From: Vespula vulgaris
Taxonomy: Eukaryota > Arthropoda > Insecta > Hymenoptera > Vespidae
Assembly (NCBI RefSeq): GCF_905475345.1
Contig: NC_066599.1
Location: 849,001-913,000 of the forward strand
Length of the DNA stretch: 64,000 bases
Direction of reading: 5' to 3'
Positions 1 to 15,109 of the stretch are shown here, piece by piece (the stretch's first letter is position 1; the number at the start of each line of letters is the position of its first letter). The notes below the pieces were generated by a model, which saw only the letters and a list, made by a program, of their open reading frames with translations, searched no databases and was not told the DNA's origin. The translations under genes were made by a program, and so were the position numbers.

Positions 1-138
1 CTTTTTTGTGATCCTTTTTTTTTCTTTTTTTTTTTCTTTTGTCCCTCCTTAATCCCTTCATTCTTGTGTTCCTGTGATCTTCGTGAGTAACTCGTGAAAG
101 AAGAATCTTCCTTCAGGTGGAGAACAAGATTGGAAACA

Positions 139-2998
139 ATGGTGAGTGTTTCATTCCAATATCTTAGAACGTTAATCGATGTTAAAAAAAGAAAAAAAAA
201 CTGTCAACTTTTGCGATTATCTTAAAAAAGAAAAGAAATAATTTATTCTCTATCACTTTTAATTTATTTGCAACAGAGGGAAAGATGAAAATGGCTTATG
301 GTTAATAGCTTATGATTTTTGCAATAAATAATGAAAATTCAACAAATATTCTGGTAGTAAAAAAATTCAAAATTTCTATCGCGCGTATCGAAGATATTGA
401 ACGTGAAATTTGAATAAAATTTGGTTAATGAAAGTAAATATTAAATGAGAACGGTACGTAAAAATATCCTTGAAAATTGTCCTTCGAAAATTTTTCGAAG
501 AGAAACGAACGATCTTGAGGTAGCACGTTCCATGATCGATGATGCTTGTGTCTCGTATTAAATATCGATCTCTCTCCCGTTTCGATCCTTTCTTTTATAA
601 TACTTTTGATCGGTCGAAGCGAAAAGATGGTCGAAAAGAAGATGGTTCTAGAATCCTTGGCGAATTGCGAATGCATATATATCTGTGTAATGTCGGCATA
701 TTAAAAAAAAAAGAGGAAAAAGGAAAGAAGACAAAAAGAAAAAACGAAAAAAACGAAAGAGAGAGAGAGAGAATATTTTCATAGCAAAATATTTTCTCCG
801 TCTCTCATCAAAGGAAGCGACAGAAGAACGCTAACATATTTTCGCTGCGATTATTTGTCGCGATTTCGACGTGAATGAAAACAGAAAGAGAAAGAAAAAG
901 AAAAAGAGGGAAAAAAAAGATCGAATCGAGTTTGACTTTTTTTCAAAGGAATGTTTTTTTCCTTTCTACGTGTTCCATTTTCGATTATATTACATCACGC
1001 ATGGACTCATGCGAGACCACGGCCGAACCGGTCTAATAGAGACCAACGTAAAGGACAACTTAACCAGTGAACGTATACGCGAAGAAATATCATCCAACTT
1101 TCCACGAAATATAATAAATCTATCGCGCGACATTTAATGGTTATTAATATTTTCTCTATTTTCTCTATTTGTCGATTTTTTCCTTTAACTTTTCCTTTTC
1201 TTTTTCTCTCTTTTTTCCTTTCTTTTTAATTTCTGTCCTCTCGTCGTCGTCGACCAATAATATAATAAAAAAGAAAGTAGATATTGCTGCGGTGACGGCT
1301 GTGGTTTTCGCGGCTCCTCTTTCTCACGGGCTTCCTCGTTTCAAGCCTTCTTTTAACGTTTCTAAAGACAATTGAAGAAACAAGAAAAAAGAAAAAAATG
1401 GAAAGGAAAAAATATTGTTAACGACCAATTTGCATTTCCCGTTTCCGGGAATGACGATCGGATCGTGATCTACGATAATTTCGATCAACGAGACGACGCG
1501 AATCGTTTATTGCATGGAACCATGGAAACTGCGTGATCAACGATAATTCGAATACAGATAATCGATCTAATTCGTGATAGATCCGAGAATGAAATCTGTC
1601 AATGATAATTTTTTCGATGGAAATCGTTGAACAAATTCGTCGTAGACACCTTTGATATTTCCGTAAAATACAAATCGTTGACACGAACGAGCGTAAACGC
1701 ATGCTGATTCGTCGAATTAAGATTTAAGAAAAATGTCGAGTTGAATGCTATAAAAAAAAAAAAGAACGATTCTACGTGCTCGCACACACCTATCTCTTTT
1801 CTCGAATAAAACTAACAAAGATATTTAACGTCGATCTTAACGAAGATTATTTAACGAATTATACGAATTAATTTCAACAGACGGAGTTGTCTTTTATCGT
1901 ATCGAGAAAGGTTTCTTGAACAGGTATACCAAGTCTCTGTACGATATATTCTCGAGGACCTTCGATGTTACAGGTACCGAGAACTCGTTCTGTCCTTCCG
2001 GGTTACCTGAGCCCACTCACTTTCATCGGTGCGATGACTCGCTCGATAAATTTTTCATTTTTTATTTATTTTTTTTATTTATTTTTTCTTCCCTTTTTCT
2101 TTTTTTTTTTTTTTAGAAATAAATTTATCGCTCCGACAAAGAAGATGTCCGATATAGGAAAGAAGTACCTTTTCAACGGGACAATTAATTTTAACTTCGA
2201 AAATTGAGCCAACAGCTCGCGACGACTCCATTTTTATTTGTTTCAAAGATCTCGTCTTATAAGCGTATGTACATACGTTAATGCATACAATGCATTTGCA
2301 AAAAGAAAAAGAAAGGAAAGGAAAAAAAAAGATAAGAAAAGGAAGGAAGGAAGGTTCGTCCTTACGCAATACTGCCGACGGCAACATCGAAACGATCCTC
2401 CGGCTCGATTATCTCAACGTTGCGTGAGATCTTAACAATCTCTGTGGGATCGTTTTGACGAAAATGCGATTGAATTTGGCGAAATTATAGACGGGTGCAC
2501 GCCGTTTAAAGAATTTGGATAATCTATATGAATCGATGTTCGATCTGACGTTTTAAAAGGAAGAAAAGAAAGAAAATATAATAGGAGAACATTTATTCGT
2601 TCGTTTATTTCATCGATTCGATGGTTCCAATTTTTTGTTATTATACAATTGCGACGTGTGTATGCTATTTCATTTCTTTCTTCTTTTCTTTCTTTTTTTT
2701 TCTTTTTTTATTTTTATATACGTAATCGATCAGAAAATCTTTTTCTTCGTGTGTCAAACGTTGAACGGAACGTTAGCCCGTGTACCACGGTGTGGAGTAA
2801 TTTCCTCTAGCGATTAATATCATTAGAATGCAGCAGCATTCGTAATTGGCCACGCTCGATTGCTAACACTTACCACTCGCAATGTTGCGTAAAGTGTGTT
2901 TCTATATAGCTGTTCTCAGTTCTTGTGTTGCCGGATACGTTATGTCAGTTGATCAGAAATTTCGGTGAAAGTTTTATCGGAATAAGGTCGATTAATTA

Positions 2999-3036
<38 letters not shown>

Positions 3037-6000
3037 TATTATTATTATTATTATTTATTTCATGTTTTTCTTTTTTTATTATATAAATTCTCATCGCATA
3101 AATCATTAAATTCAAACTAACGTTTTACCTTAAAACGCTTCATCTTTCGATCGATTTTTAATCAAGGCTATTAATAATTAACAATGAACAAAGAACACGA
3201 AATCTAATAACAATAATAATTAATTGATATTTAATAGGTGCTCGTGTGTACAGAAATTCGACAAAGTTTAAACGAGTAATAGCCATTTGTTTCGTGCTCG
3301 GAACATACCTGGACCAATTAAAGTTAATTACGTATAGAACTTCTAACGCGTTCGCTTTATTAGCAATTATGTCCAACTTTCGTGGAATTTCATTGGGAAA
3401 ATAAACGGCAGGCTTTTATAGTCTAAATTACAAAACGAAACAAGACGAAACAAAAATCCTTTCAAGTATCACACTTAACATTATAAGAATCAGAGAGAAA
3501 TCTTTTTATTTCTTAATGATGCAAGATTTTCCTTTATATATATTTTATATATAGGGTGGATCAAGCGTTTTCAAGAACTTGTAGTTTTACATGTTATTCG
3601 AAACGAAAGAAAAATTTCTTCAAAGAGTTTTGTAAAAGAGTAATTGATTTTTAAAATTATCTAATGACTTTTAACCCACCCGGTATACATATATGTATAT
3701 GTACGTATATTTACACACGTAAGTAACGTCGAAGACTGTAATGAAAATGCGCTGAATTATTAATGAACGAAGGATTGAAACGATCGGTATTAGAAGCGCG
3801 GCGACATAACGGTAAAGAAAAAGAGAAAAGTTGTTTCCGTTCTCTCTCGCTTATAAGAGAGAAACTTCGAGTTAATAATACATTGTATACGCATTGGAAT
3901 GGAGCTGCTATCACTTTTGATTTTATTTAATATTTGTCATTGAAAGTAGTTAGAGAAACTAACGTTTCTAACGTGTCGGTACGTTTCACACGTTCGAGAT
4001 TTATGAAGATTTGTTTCTTTTAATCGTTTAAAGGATATTAGAAGGATCAGTCGATTTTTACAACAGTTGTGTCGATAGAATCTATAGTAGGATAGTAAAA
4101 AAAAAAATTATAAAAGAAAATAATACTTATTAAGCACTTTGAAAAAATAATTACTCTGTCACGTTCGATAATTTTGTGAAATCTATGCTAGATTCTTTTT
4201 TTTCTAATTTTTTAGAGAAGATCGGAATGAACGATCTATTTTTAAAACAATTCTATCGATATAGACTGCAGTACGGTAAATAAATAAATACAAAAATTAT
4301 ACTTTTGTAATAAATACTTCGTCAAAATAATTACGCCGCCATGTACGATAACTGTAAAACAAATAATTTTAAGAACCCCGTTATTTTGACTACTTTTACA
4401 ATTCTAATGTTAATATTCCAATGGTATCCTCCTACGTCGGTCTTGAATCAGGATTATGTTGTAAGAGAGAGGAAGGGAGAGAGAGAGGAAGAGGGAAAGA
4501 GAGAGAGAGAGAGAGATAGGTTGAATTTACGACAAAGAACGAAGAGGAGCTTGATCGTGATCGAGAATAAAAACATACGTCGATCGTTTTATTATCGAGT
4601 TGTATCGATTTTTCAATCGACTAACTCGAATAATAAGAAGCTATTACGATCAAAATAAAAGAAAAAAAGATTATTTCTCTTCTATTATGTTCTTACATCT
4701 AGGGACATTTTGCTCTTTTTATTTTTTTACTTTAATAAAGTTACGCAGGATAAACACGTTAGTCTGCACGCTTCGATAATTTCGTGTACTCAAATTCTCG
4801 GTATATAATTAAAAATAAAAAAGTAAAAAAAATAAAAGAGAACGAGTGATCGTAAAACGTACCCCTTTTCTTTTTCAAATTTAATTATTACAATTTCTTT
4901 ATCCGCTTTCTTTTTTTTTTTTTTTTATTTGTCGATCTCCTATTTAGTTCTCTTTCCTTTTTTTTTCTTTTTATCGGTAAAAATCGAAACGCTTCGATAA
5001 TTTCGAGTGATCGAATTCTCAATATAATTTAAAATAAAAAAAGAATAATAATGAGTTCTGATAAAAAGTATGCTTTTTTCTACAATTTTTTTTTTCCTTA
5101 TTAATTTAATTATTACAATTTCTTTATTCACTTTCTTTCTTTTCTTTTTTTTTCTTTTTGTTAATTTCCTTTAGTCAGATAGTTTTCTTTTCTTGTTATA
5201 GTATAAAAAAGAAGAGAGAATCAGAAAATCACGACAGAAAATTACTTCCTTCGTAAGGATCTTGCGCGCGCTATCACCTGACAAAGAGACTTAAACTGAT
5301 ACAGAAGGCGTGGCACGATTTTCTCCCACTCTTCTTCGATCCGCTAATAATCACTGTGTTTGCCACTTTCTCTTGTCGAGAAATTTTCCTGCCGTTTTTT
5401 TTTTGAAGAAAGGAACACTGAACCCGCGATTCGTCTCTTAAGCAATTTGTTTTGTCTGTCTTCGTTCGTTTAAAAAATAAAAATAAAAATAATAATATCT
5501 CAGACAAAAACAAACAATGAATCTGTGAAATACTTACAATTACTATGTTAATTAAAAACAGTGATCGATCTAAAAAATAAATCTATAAGGAATATTATTC
5601 TAACAAAAAAATGTTTGATCCATCAAAATATCGATTTATATAAGTCATTGATTTAATAATTAAATATAAATATTTATATATTATTTTTTTAGTCGATTAC
5701 ACAATTTCTTTCTTTCTTTTCTGTTTTCTTTTTTAAAATTTTCTTTCCACCTCCCCTTTGCGTGGACTCACGCGGCATAAAATTAATGCGAATAAACGAT
5801 CGATGTGTAGCACACGTATAGAAAGGAATGTCCTTGCCCCGAATATGCATGCACGTAGGTTGTCGATGTGTAAGTGCGTCTGATCGTGCACGTGTACGCA
5901 CGTAGAAAATCTTATAGAGCCCGAGGAACGTCAAATTGCGAAGCTAGCCGTGCAATACGTCCGCGTTCTGCATTTTATACGAGTATTTATCAATAAAAGG

Positions 6001-6099
6001 AGAGAAATTTATTTATCTTCTTTTATATTTTTAACTCAATTATTATACAATTATATATAAATTGAAGACATATCAATATTTACTACGTAATAATATTTT

Positions 6100-6160
<61 letters not shown>

Positions 6161-8665
6161 TAATAAATTATTAGATTAATGAAATTAAACGTATTATTTT
6201 TTTAAATATATTTTATCGTATTATTTTATTTCGTTATATATTATATTTTACTTGTTATTTACTATACCTATATGTTATATAATAATAATAATTATTATTA
6301 TGTATATATACATATATATTAAAACGATCATGCACCACACCACGAACGAATAGAAATGATAAATATAGGATATAAATGCGAGTTGCAGAAGATTGAATAT
6401 TCATGTAAGAATAAATGAATAGAAAATCAAGGGTGGACAATTTTATTGGCCGATCATAAAGATTATGATCATGATCCAGGGCTTTGAGAACGGGGATCGA
6501 TTAATGATATATAAGGACCTTCATTGATTTTCATTTTTTAGAATCTTTTTCTTCTTTTTCTTCTTCTTTTCTATTCTCTATTTTCTTCTTTTTATTCTGG
6601 TTAGATCGGTCCACCTTGGGAACGATCTTTTCTGATTCTAAGTCGTTGAGTCTATCTATCAATGCTATTTTAGCAAAACTCGTTTGCCATTCACGACTAT
6701 CTAACATTATTTCTTAATCCTAGTTTAAGTATACGTTGGCAACACGTTGATGTTACGACGAATAAAATAAAATGAAAAAAAGAAATAAATAATTTAATGT
6801 ACCAATTGAATAAAAAGATGGTATAATTGATTTCTTGCTGAGCAAAGAAAGAAATAAAAATTTTAATATCGCGACGGTATTTGCAAAAAATGAACTTTTT
6901 AATATTACAAACTGAACATTAAAAATAAAACTTAAGAGAAGTATATCTACATCCCAATCTAATCACAATTGGAAAGAAACTTTTTAATATTCTAAGCTAA
7001 AAATAAAAAAAGAAAAAAAAATTATTAAAATAATCATCCTAGTATAATGTATCCTATCATGCTAATCCGATCCTATTCAAAACACGTCCTAATATCGTAA
7101 ATTAAACAATTCAAGGATTTAAGATAAATATAAAGAAACAAAAAATTAATAAAATAACCATCATTCTGGAATAATATATTCGATAATGCTAATATAATTA
7201 GTATCCAAATCAAATTACATCGTAATATTATAAACTAAACGATGCAAAAAATTCTTTTACACACACACACACACATGCACACCTATATGTATATATCGAA
7301 TTATTTTATCGAAAAAATTGATTTCGTAAGAACAGAAAGTACGTAGGAGACGATCGAGAAAAAGAAATCTTATCGATCTATCGATCGGCGAGAGATACAG
7401 AGACTTCTCATCCATCGTTAGGATAAACTAACCACAGTGAGTTAGTTTCATAAGACTCAAGCAAGAAGAGGATTATGGCGAAGCCATTTATCGGGGCCTC
7501 GACCAACGGAAGTCAGGTGAAAACGGTTCGCAAACGTGTGTAGCCTGAAAACGAATCGGTACGTGAATACACGAACTTCCACATGTTCCAACAAGTGCTC
7601 GATCGATAGTGTTACCTGAACTCTCTCGCAGTGGTCGTTCCCCTTTTACATTTTTTTTATTACGTTTTTATTTCTGTTTTTGTTTTTCCTTTTTCGTGTT
7701 TCCTTCAACTAAACTTCAACCAGTCTATTCTGGAAAGAAAAATTAAAACGAAGTTTGAAACACCGAACTAACTTGTTCAAACGGTGACACTTACGTAAGT
7801 TTAGCTGAGTTACCACCGACCCGTTTTGCTATAACTATTTCTATTGCTATCGCGTGAAATGTAGGGGAAAAGATAATTATAAATAAATGAAAGATAAGGA
7901 AAGAGAGGTGTGAGAGGATAGAGAGGAGTTCGAGAGGAAGAAGAAATCGTTGATATCAACCATCTTTAGCAAGAGGAGTCTCTCTAGGATATCTTCCTAA
8001 TAATTTACATTAGAAAGTAGCTCTTTAGAACAGTGGTTCGCAAAGTAATTTTATATCTTGCCTGTGACCTATTTTTAATTATTTCTCTCTTTTTATCATC
8101 AAATTACTATTGAATACACGTATGGATGGTTATAATTTTTGAAGAAAGAAAGAGAGAGAGAGAGAGAGAGAATTTCTTTTTATTTCTTATCACACTATAT
8201 TCATATTTGTTGTTCTTTAAAAAAAGGAAAAAAGAGAAAGAAAAAGAAAAGAAAGAATCCTTTAAAAATGAACGAACGAGAGTGCACGAAGGAAACTCTT
8301 AGCTTTCATCGTGACACGACTGACCTCGTGACCCATCCGCGATTTATACCTACCTCGTACTACGCATCAAACAGGTTCCACGGTGTTCTCGTAACATCGT
8401 GACTTCTCGCCTTCTGTGTTTAGATGGTATAATCAAGATTCAAGATTTTCTAAAGTCACACGAGAAACGTCTAATCTGCTTTAAAAAGTACAAACGAAAA
8501 AGAAAAAAAAATGCAAAAATTAAAATACAGTACTCGTTGTAAATTAGATGTTACACGTATCTAAATAAGAATATATATGTATAAAATATATGAATAATAT
8601 ATTATTAATAGTATATGATATGTATAATACATAAATATACAAATAATGAAGTGAAATAAATTAAG

Positions 8666-8720
<55 letters not shown>

Positions 8721-9039
8721 TAAATGAAATTTTTTTTCTTTTCTTACATGTTTTAATATATTATATCACATTTTAATGTAATATACATAAAATTTCTTTT
8801 TAAGCAGAAAATCCTCAGAAGAGCAATAATGCCAATACGTCTGACTAAGAGAATACTTTGAACGCACACAAACGAACGAACGAGAGTGCACCGACCGTAC
8901 ATACACGTTAGTCATCATATTCGTTTTAGACGTGAACGACGTAGACAAAAACAGCCTTTCTAATCGGGGATCCCGATCGTAACCGCAAGCCGTGTTAGAC
9001 TGTTTTCCTGTCAATGATGATTCGATGTCTTTTTTCTCT

Positions 9040-9086
<47 letters not shown>

Positions 9087-12000
9087 ATGTATATGCGCGT
9101 TTATATGTGCGCGCGTGCTTCTATCGTTGCATCGATTCTAATCGTTCTACATTCGCATGAGTAATTTCGATCTAAATGATCTAATCTCTGTGAATCTTTT
9201 TTCTTTCTTTTGTTTTGTTTTCTTTTTCTATTTTTTGTTATCCTTTACATCACACAATAAAATGTAATAAGAAAATGCTATGCGGGAGACAAACAGCAGA
9301 TTTTTTTCTTTTTTTTTTTTTTTTTTGAAAAGATTGAAAAGAAAAGACAATAAACGATCGACGGAATTTTTTTTACACTTTACTTTTCGTTCCAATTTTC
9401 GAAGAGAGAGAGAGAAGAAAAGGAAAAAAAAAGAAATTCTTGGAACGTGATCTAGAGCGAGTGACTTTCGAACTCGATCATGATCGACGATAAGAAAGAT
9501 AAAGTTCGATCCCTTTTTCTGTCTTTCTTTTTCTTCCTCCTCCCACCTCCTCTTTCTCTCTCTTCGTCTTTTTCTCTCTTTCTCTCTTTTATTTGCGATC
9601 CTATTCTCAACCGACAATCGTGAGTTAAAAGGAGAGCAAGGCTTTCGAGAATCTCGCGAACGAGGTAAACGTGACAGAAGGGAAAGAGAGAAAGATATAT
9701 ATATATATATAAGGAGAGGGACAGAGATTGATAAAAAGAGACGCAATCCAACGAAGGAAAGCTACGAACTTGGCTATATAACGGAAACGAATCCATTCTC
9801 CTAAGGAGGTCGATGACAGGAGTGTAATAAATAATATATGTTTCGCGTACAGAAAGTCAAGATTAAGTGTCACGCACAAATCAGAAAAATAAAAGGAAAT
9901 TAAAGGAAATAAAGTCATCATGAAATAAAACTAAAGTAAAATAGAATAGAATCTTAAGTATCGCGAAAATAAAGTTTTCGTATCTTCTCTTTTCTTTTTT
10001 CTCTTTTCTTCTTTCCTCCTTCTTTTTCGCTCCAAATGTTGCTCGTAAGTTACGCAAAACCCAGAAGCAATTTTATTAGCGATGAAAGGAAGTAAAGGAT
10101 ATATAAGGAGAGAATGTAGTTATTATATAAAAAAGGCATAATTCCAACGGTATAATAATCTCTAATATAAAATCTATATCTTTTCGGATCTTCCTGGAGG
10201 AATAATGTCCAATCATTATTATTAACGATCGATTTAATTTCGTTATTAAATAAAATTCCACGTGTTGGTGATTAAAAGGGTATTCTCTCGTAGAGGAAAA
10301 AAGAAAAAAAAGAACAAATTGTTTCTCATTAATGTCTTTTTTCTTTTTTTTTTTTTTTCTTTTTTTCCTTTTTTCGACATATAATTCCTGACTGACGAGA
10401 AAGAAAATTTTCGTAATGCAGAAATGAAAATATTGAATTGCAAATTAAATTGCAAAATTGCGGATCAATTAACCTACATACCGTTGCCATCGATTTTACG
10501 AAAGGAGTAAATAAGAATAAGCGACGAGGGGAGAGGGAAAGAAAAGAAAAAATAAAATCGAGCGACGAACGATGATCGAACGTCGGAGAGATCAAAGGGC
10601 GCACGTTCGGGTACCCGTGTGTAAGTTAATAAAAAAAAAAAAAAAGAAAGAAAAAAAATTAGTGTAGTAAAAAAGAAGAAGAAAAGGAAGAAGAAGAGAA
10701 CGAAATTGGAGCAACTCTCGAAGGCACAAACGCAAGGAGAGTTGACACGAGAGATTGTCGAAAAGAAAGCTAGAAGCCCGGTGGGAATGAATTCGTCTTA
10801 CGGTACTTTTTCTTCTCTTCTCTTTTTCTTTTCTTTTTTTTTTCTTTTTTTCTTATTCTTCTCCTTTTTCTTCTTTGTGCCGAACACGAATATATTCGAC
10901 GACGAAGTTATTTGCAATTTTAAAAATAAGGGAATCATTATCGACGATGAGAGAGTACGTACGTATGTAGGTGATCCTGCAAAAAATTTTTAATTGCTAC
11001 TGTCAAAATTTTGAAAGGAGAGATAATAATCATCGACGAGAGAGTAACGTGAAGATGAACACGCAGAAATTTTTTAATTGCTATCGTTGCAACGATAAGG
11101 AGAAGAAAGAGAGGGAAGAGAGACGATATAAAAAAGATAAATAAATGAATCGAGAAATAAATAAATAAATTGGAAAAGAATATTTCCAGATGGTAAAGTT
11201 TCGAACAATTCCGTATAACAAGACAGTGTAATTTAACGAAGAAAATGTTAAATGGCATCGTCGTTCGATAATCTTAAATTCCATAATCTCTAACAGTTTT
11301 GTAACATGCATACACAAATATACACATATATATACATATAAATATGTACGTGTTGCGTTCGAGAGAGAGTAAAGGGTTAAAAGAGCTAACTCGCTTTGGC
11401 GATGCATCATAAGTACAACGATCTTCTCTATATGTTTATAGTCTCGTTCGCTCTCTCGTTTTCTCCATAAAGCCGGACGTCCATGTACCGTGTATATAGT
11501 CCACAGTGTATATATATGTATATATATATATACTTGTATACCTACTCGATGCTACCTTCGTTGCAATATGCAACACACACAATGCATATATGTACATCAT
11601 ACATAGATGTATATACATAGATATATAAATACATATTGTGAGAGGGTTTTCCTCGCAAGCAAGAAATTTCTAAGCGAGACTTTTAGAATGGCACCTTTGT
11701 CACGGTGCACGATTTCCATTATACGGCCTGTCGAGTATCCGTGACTACTCGGATTGCTTAGAACGGTAATTTGCGATGTCCTCCTTGCTATCGATCGTCT
11801 AATGCGCTTGCGGTTGTCGATGAATAGAAAAATATGTTTTGTGATTAGAATAGAGAGCGATAAGTAAAGTATTTTTTTTTCTTTCTAGTTTCTTTTTTTC
11901 CATAGGACGACAATAATTTTCTCTGAAACGAAGATCCTCCGGGATGAAGAATTTGTTATTCAAAAAAAAAGAAAAAGAAAGTGAAACTAATTTTTTAAAC

Positions 12001-13388
12001 AGATATATTTTTGTAGAGAGAGAAGAAGATAATTTTCTTTTCTTTTTTAAAAGAGTATATATATATATTTTTTGTAATATTTATTCCTTCTTGAATACAT
12101 CAAATGTTTCCATACACCCGTATCGATCATTCCTTATTTTATTTATTTTATTTTTTTCGATTGCAATATAAAATTTGTTCCTTCCTTTTTTTGCCCGAAC
12201 AAATAAGCACGCTCGTAAAAATGTTCGCTCTTTCTTTCTTTCTTTCTTTCTTTCTTTACTGTTTCTTTTCTTATTTTTCTTCTTCTTTCTTTTTCTTCTT
12301 CGTTTAATATGAAATTACGTCGACACGCTTGTACGGATACAACGAGTATCGTAATAAATATATACTTGCATACGTAGTTCGAATTACGGTGACATCTCGA
12401 ACACGACGAGAAGTAGTAACTTTTCTTCGTCAGCGTTTCACGAGACAGAGAATTCTAGATCGCCATGTTCGACCGTCCGTGAAAATTTCACTTGAAATTA
12501 CGGGCACAGCCTCCATCACCTCCTCTCCTCCTCATTCTCTTCTTCCTCCCCCACTGTATCTCTATTATACGTTGTGTTTATTTATACGATGTGTTTCACG
12601 AATAAAATTTATATATATACACACATATATACATATATTTATATACATATACATATACATATACATACATATACATAAATATATATATATATATATACAC
12701 CCGCGAATCAGCTGATCCGTTAGGGAACAAGCGAGTGAACACGAGAGAAATCGATATATCCGTACGGAAGGGGAAGGAAAGAGGATCAGTTCCATCTTTT
12801 TCCTTACTTGAGTTTAGAATTTAATCTCTAATGCGCTTTCAGAACCGGTCTTCTAGTGCATGTCAGAACTCTCGCGCGTCCTATTTCGATAAATTCTCTT
12901 TTGATTTGTCTATTTGTTTTTCTTTCTCTCCTTTTCCTTCTTTCTTTCTTTCTTTCTTTCCTTTTTTCTTTCTTCTTTTTATTTAATCTTTCTCTTTTCT
13001 TTTGATTTGTTTCCTTTTACAGCCACGCAAATAAAAATTTCACTTGTACGAAGTTATAGACCGTCGTTGTTATATACCATATTAATATATACTTCAGAAA
13101 ATACGTGTATAATCGTGAGAAATAAAAAGTATTATATTCGGAGAACGAAACTTTCTTCTTAAAAGAATAACTATTAAACCACGACTTTCTACCTTGATTC
13201 GATCGAGTTTAACAATATATCGAATTAAGCGAGTACTCTAATAAATAATAATAATACATGAATGAATGAATAAATAAGTAAATAAATAAATAAGAGCTAC
13301 GCGAAACGTCTCATAATTATAACGAAACGTAAGAAAGATGGAAATGCGTTTGTATGCAAATTTTATCACTTATTTATATATAATACTT

Positions 13389-13433
<45 letters not shown>

Positions 13434-15065
13434 GATAATTAATTATTAACGAACGTTGCTCAGCTCGTCCAGGATAATTAATAATGCCTGCCACAAAATG
13501 GCGAGCTAATTAAGACGGCCCTAATGCTGAATTATTTCCACGATAATAATATAATCCACGTGATCTGTCTTTTATGATCGAGCGAACAAATCTGCCAAGT
13601 GAAAATCTTCCTGCGAGAAAAAAGACAACAATAAACAGACGAATGAATACGTACGACGAGGTTCTCGCAATTGCAAACACATGTTATTATTATGTTGAGT
13701 AACCCGAGCGAGAAAGGATAAGAAAAGGAAAGAAAAAGAAAAAGAAAAAAGGCAGAGTGAAAACCCAGATAAAATTGTTCGATTGAAAATATTTTAATCG
13801 GAAGACTCCATCTACGAGGAAATTTCTCATTTTCTTTTTTTCTCCTTTTATAAATTATAACAGAATTATGACAAATCATATAACAAATGTATTCATATCT
13901 TTCTTTCTTGATTGTCCAAAAAAAAGAAAGTAAATCGACAATTTTTTGTATCAAGTTTTTCGAGTAAGAAGGAACACATAGTTTTGTTTACAATTATATC
14001 GATACAGGGGAAGTACAATTTCGAAGCTTAAATAAAATTGCAGCATTGTTATATATATGTAAAGATAAAATATACATGTAGCATATTAAAATAGATAAAT
14101 AATAAAAAAAAAGAAATTATATGTATCAAAAACAGAAAAAAATGGGGCTCTCGAGTGGTCTTTGAAGCACAGATAATTGTTTCCTGAGCGGCTGCTTTGA
14201 AAATCCAACTAAGCTATCCAGAAAAACCCTTACGAAGGCCCAACCTTTCTTACAAATATTTAAGAATTCTAACTTATTCTTAAGAGAGAAATAGAAATTG
14301 AAAGAGGGGGGGGAGGTTTCTCTTAAAATTATTCACGCCAGATAAATTCTGCAAGCAACACTACTACACTACTACTTCTTAAACTCTAGTCTATTTCTAA
14401 TTTCCCATTATCTTTTTGTAATTTTTTTTTGTAATTTTTTGTAATCTTTTATAATTTTTTTTGTAAAATTTTTATATAATTAAAAACCTTTATTTATATA
14501 GTAATAATATTAAGTACATAATTTAAAGCTCGTTCAGTTTTTCTTTTTTTTTTTTTTTTTTTTTTTTTTTTCTTAGAAACTAAACTATTTTAAAATTTTA
14601 AATTGTATATATTTTTTAATAATAATACCTGATGTAATAATACTATCTGTGTTGTTTCGTCGCTTAGCAAGACCCTATTATTGTCTGGTCGTGTGCGAAG
14701 TGTAGCTCCTTTATTTTCTTATTATCTAATAATTGACAATTGATTAATTTAATTTAATTTATTTAAAAAAGACTAGAAGATAATACAACCCCTCCCCCCT
14801 TCGTTTTCTCTCCGCGTGTTAACCACCCAACACATATGCACCAGGGCCTTGTAACGAATATTCGCAAGTACAAAAACCCATATCTCTTTATCATCTTCCT
14901 TCGAAGGGTCGTTTTCGCACAAATAAAGGGATATTAAATTGTGTGTTTTGCTGGACCGGGATTCGAACCCAGGATCTTCCGCTTTGCAGGCTGTGCTTTA
15001 AACCACTGAGCTATCGAAGCCCTTGAAATCTAATTTGCTTATATATCAACTTATACACAAACTAT

Positions 15066-15109
<44 letters not shown>

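Noticed and set aside
9228..9921. Overlapping open frames of 98-172 codons on the minus strand
   Set aside because: They are translations of CT/GA/AT simple sequence (runs of Ser-Leu, Arg-Glu, Ile-Tyr) with no splice context or domain.
12329..12795. A 128-codon frame on the plus strand and its mirror
   Set aside because: The second half is translated (TA/CA)n repeat. The first half has no recognisable domain and no splice partner in phase.
14948..15022. A functional tRNA-Cys gene
   Set aside because: A and B boxes are good, but the acceptor stem has three mismatches and the anticodon stem two. A SINE head or pseudogene fits better.
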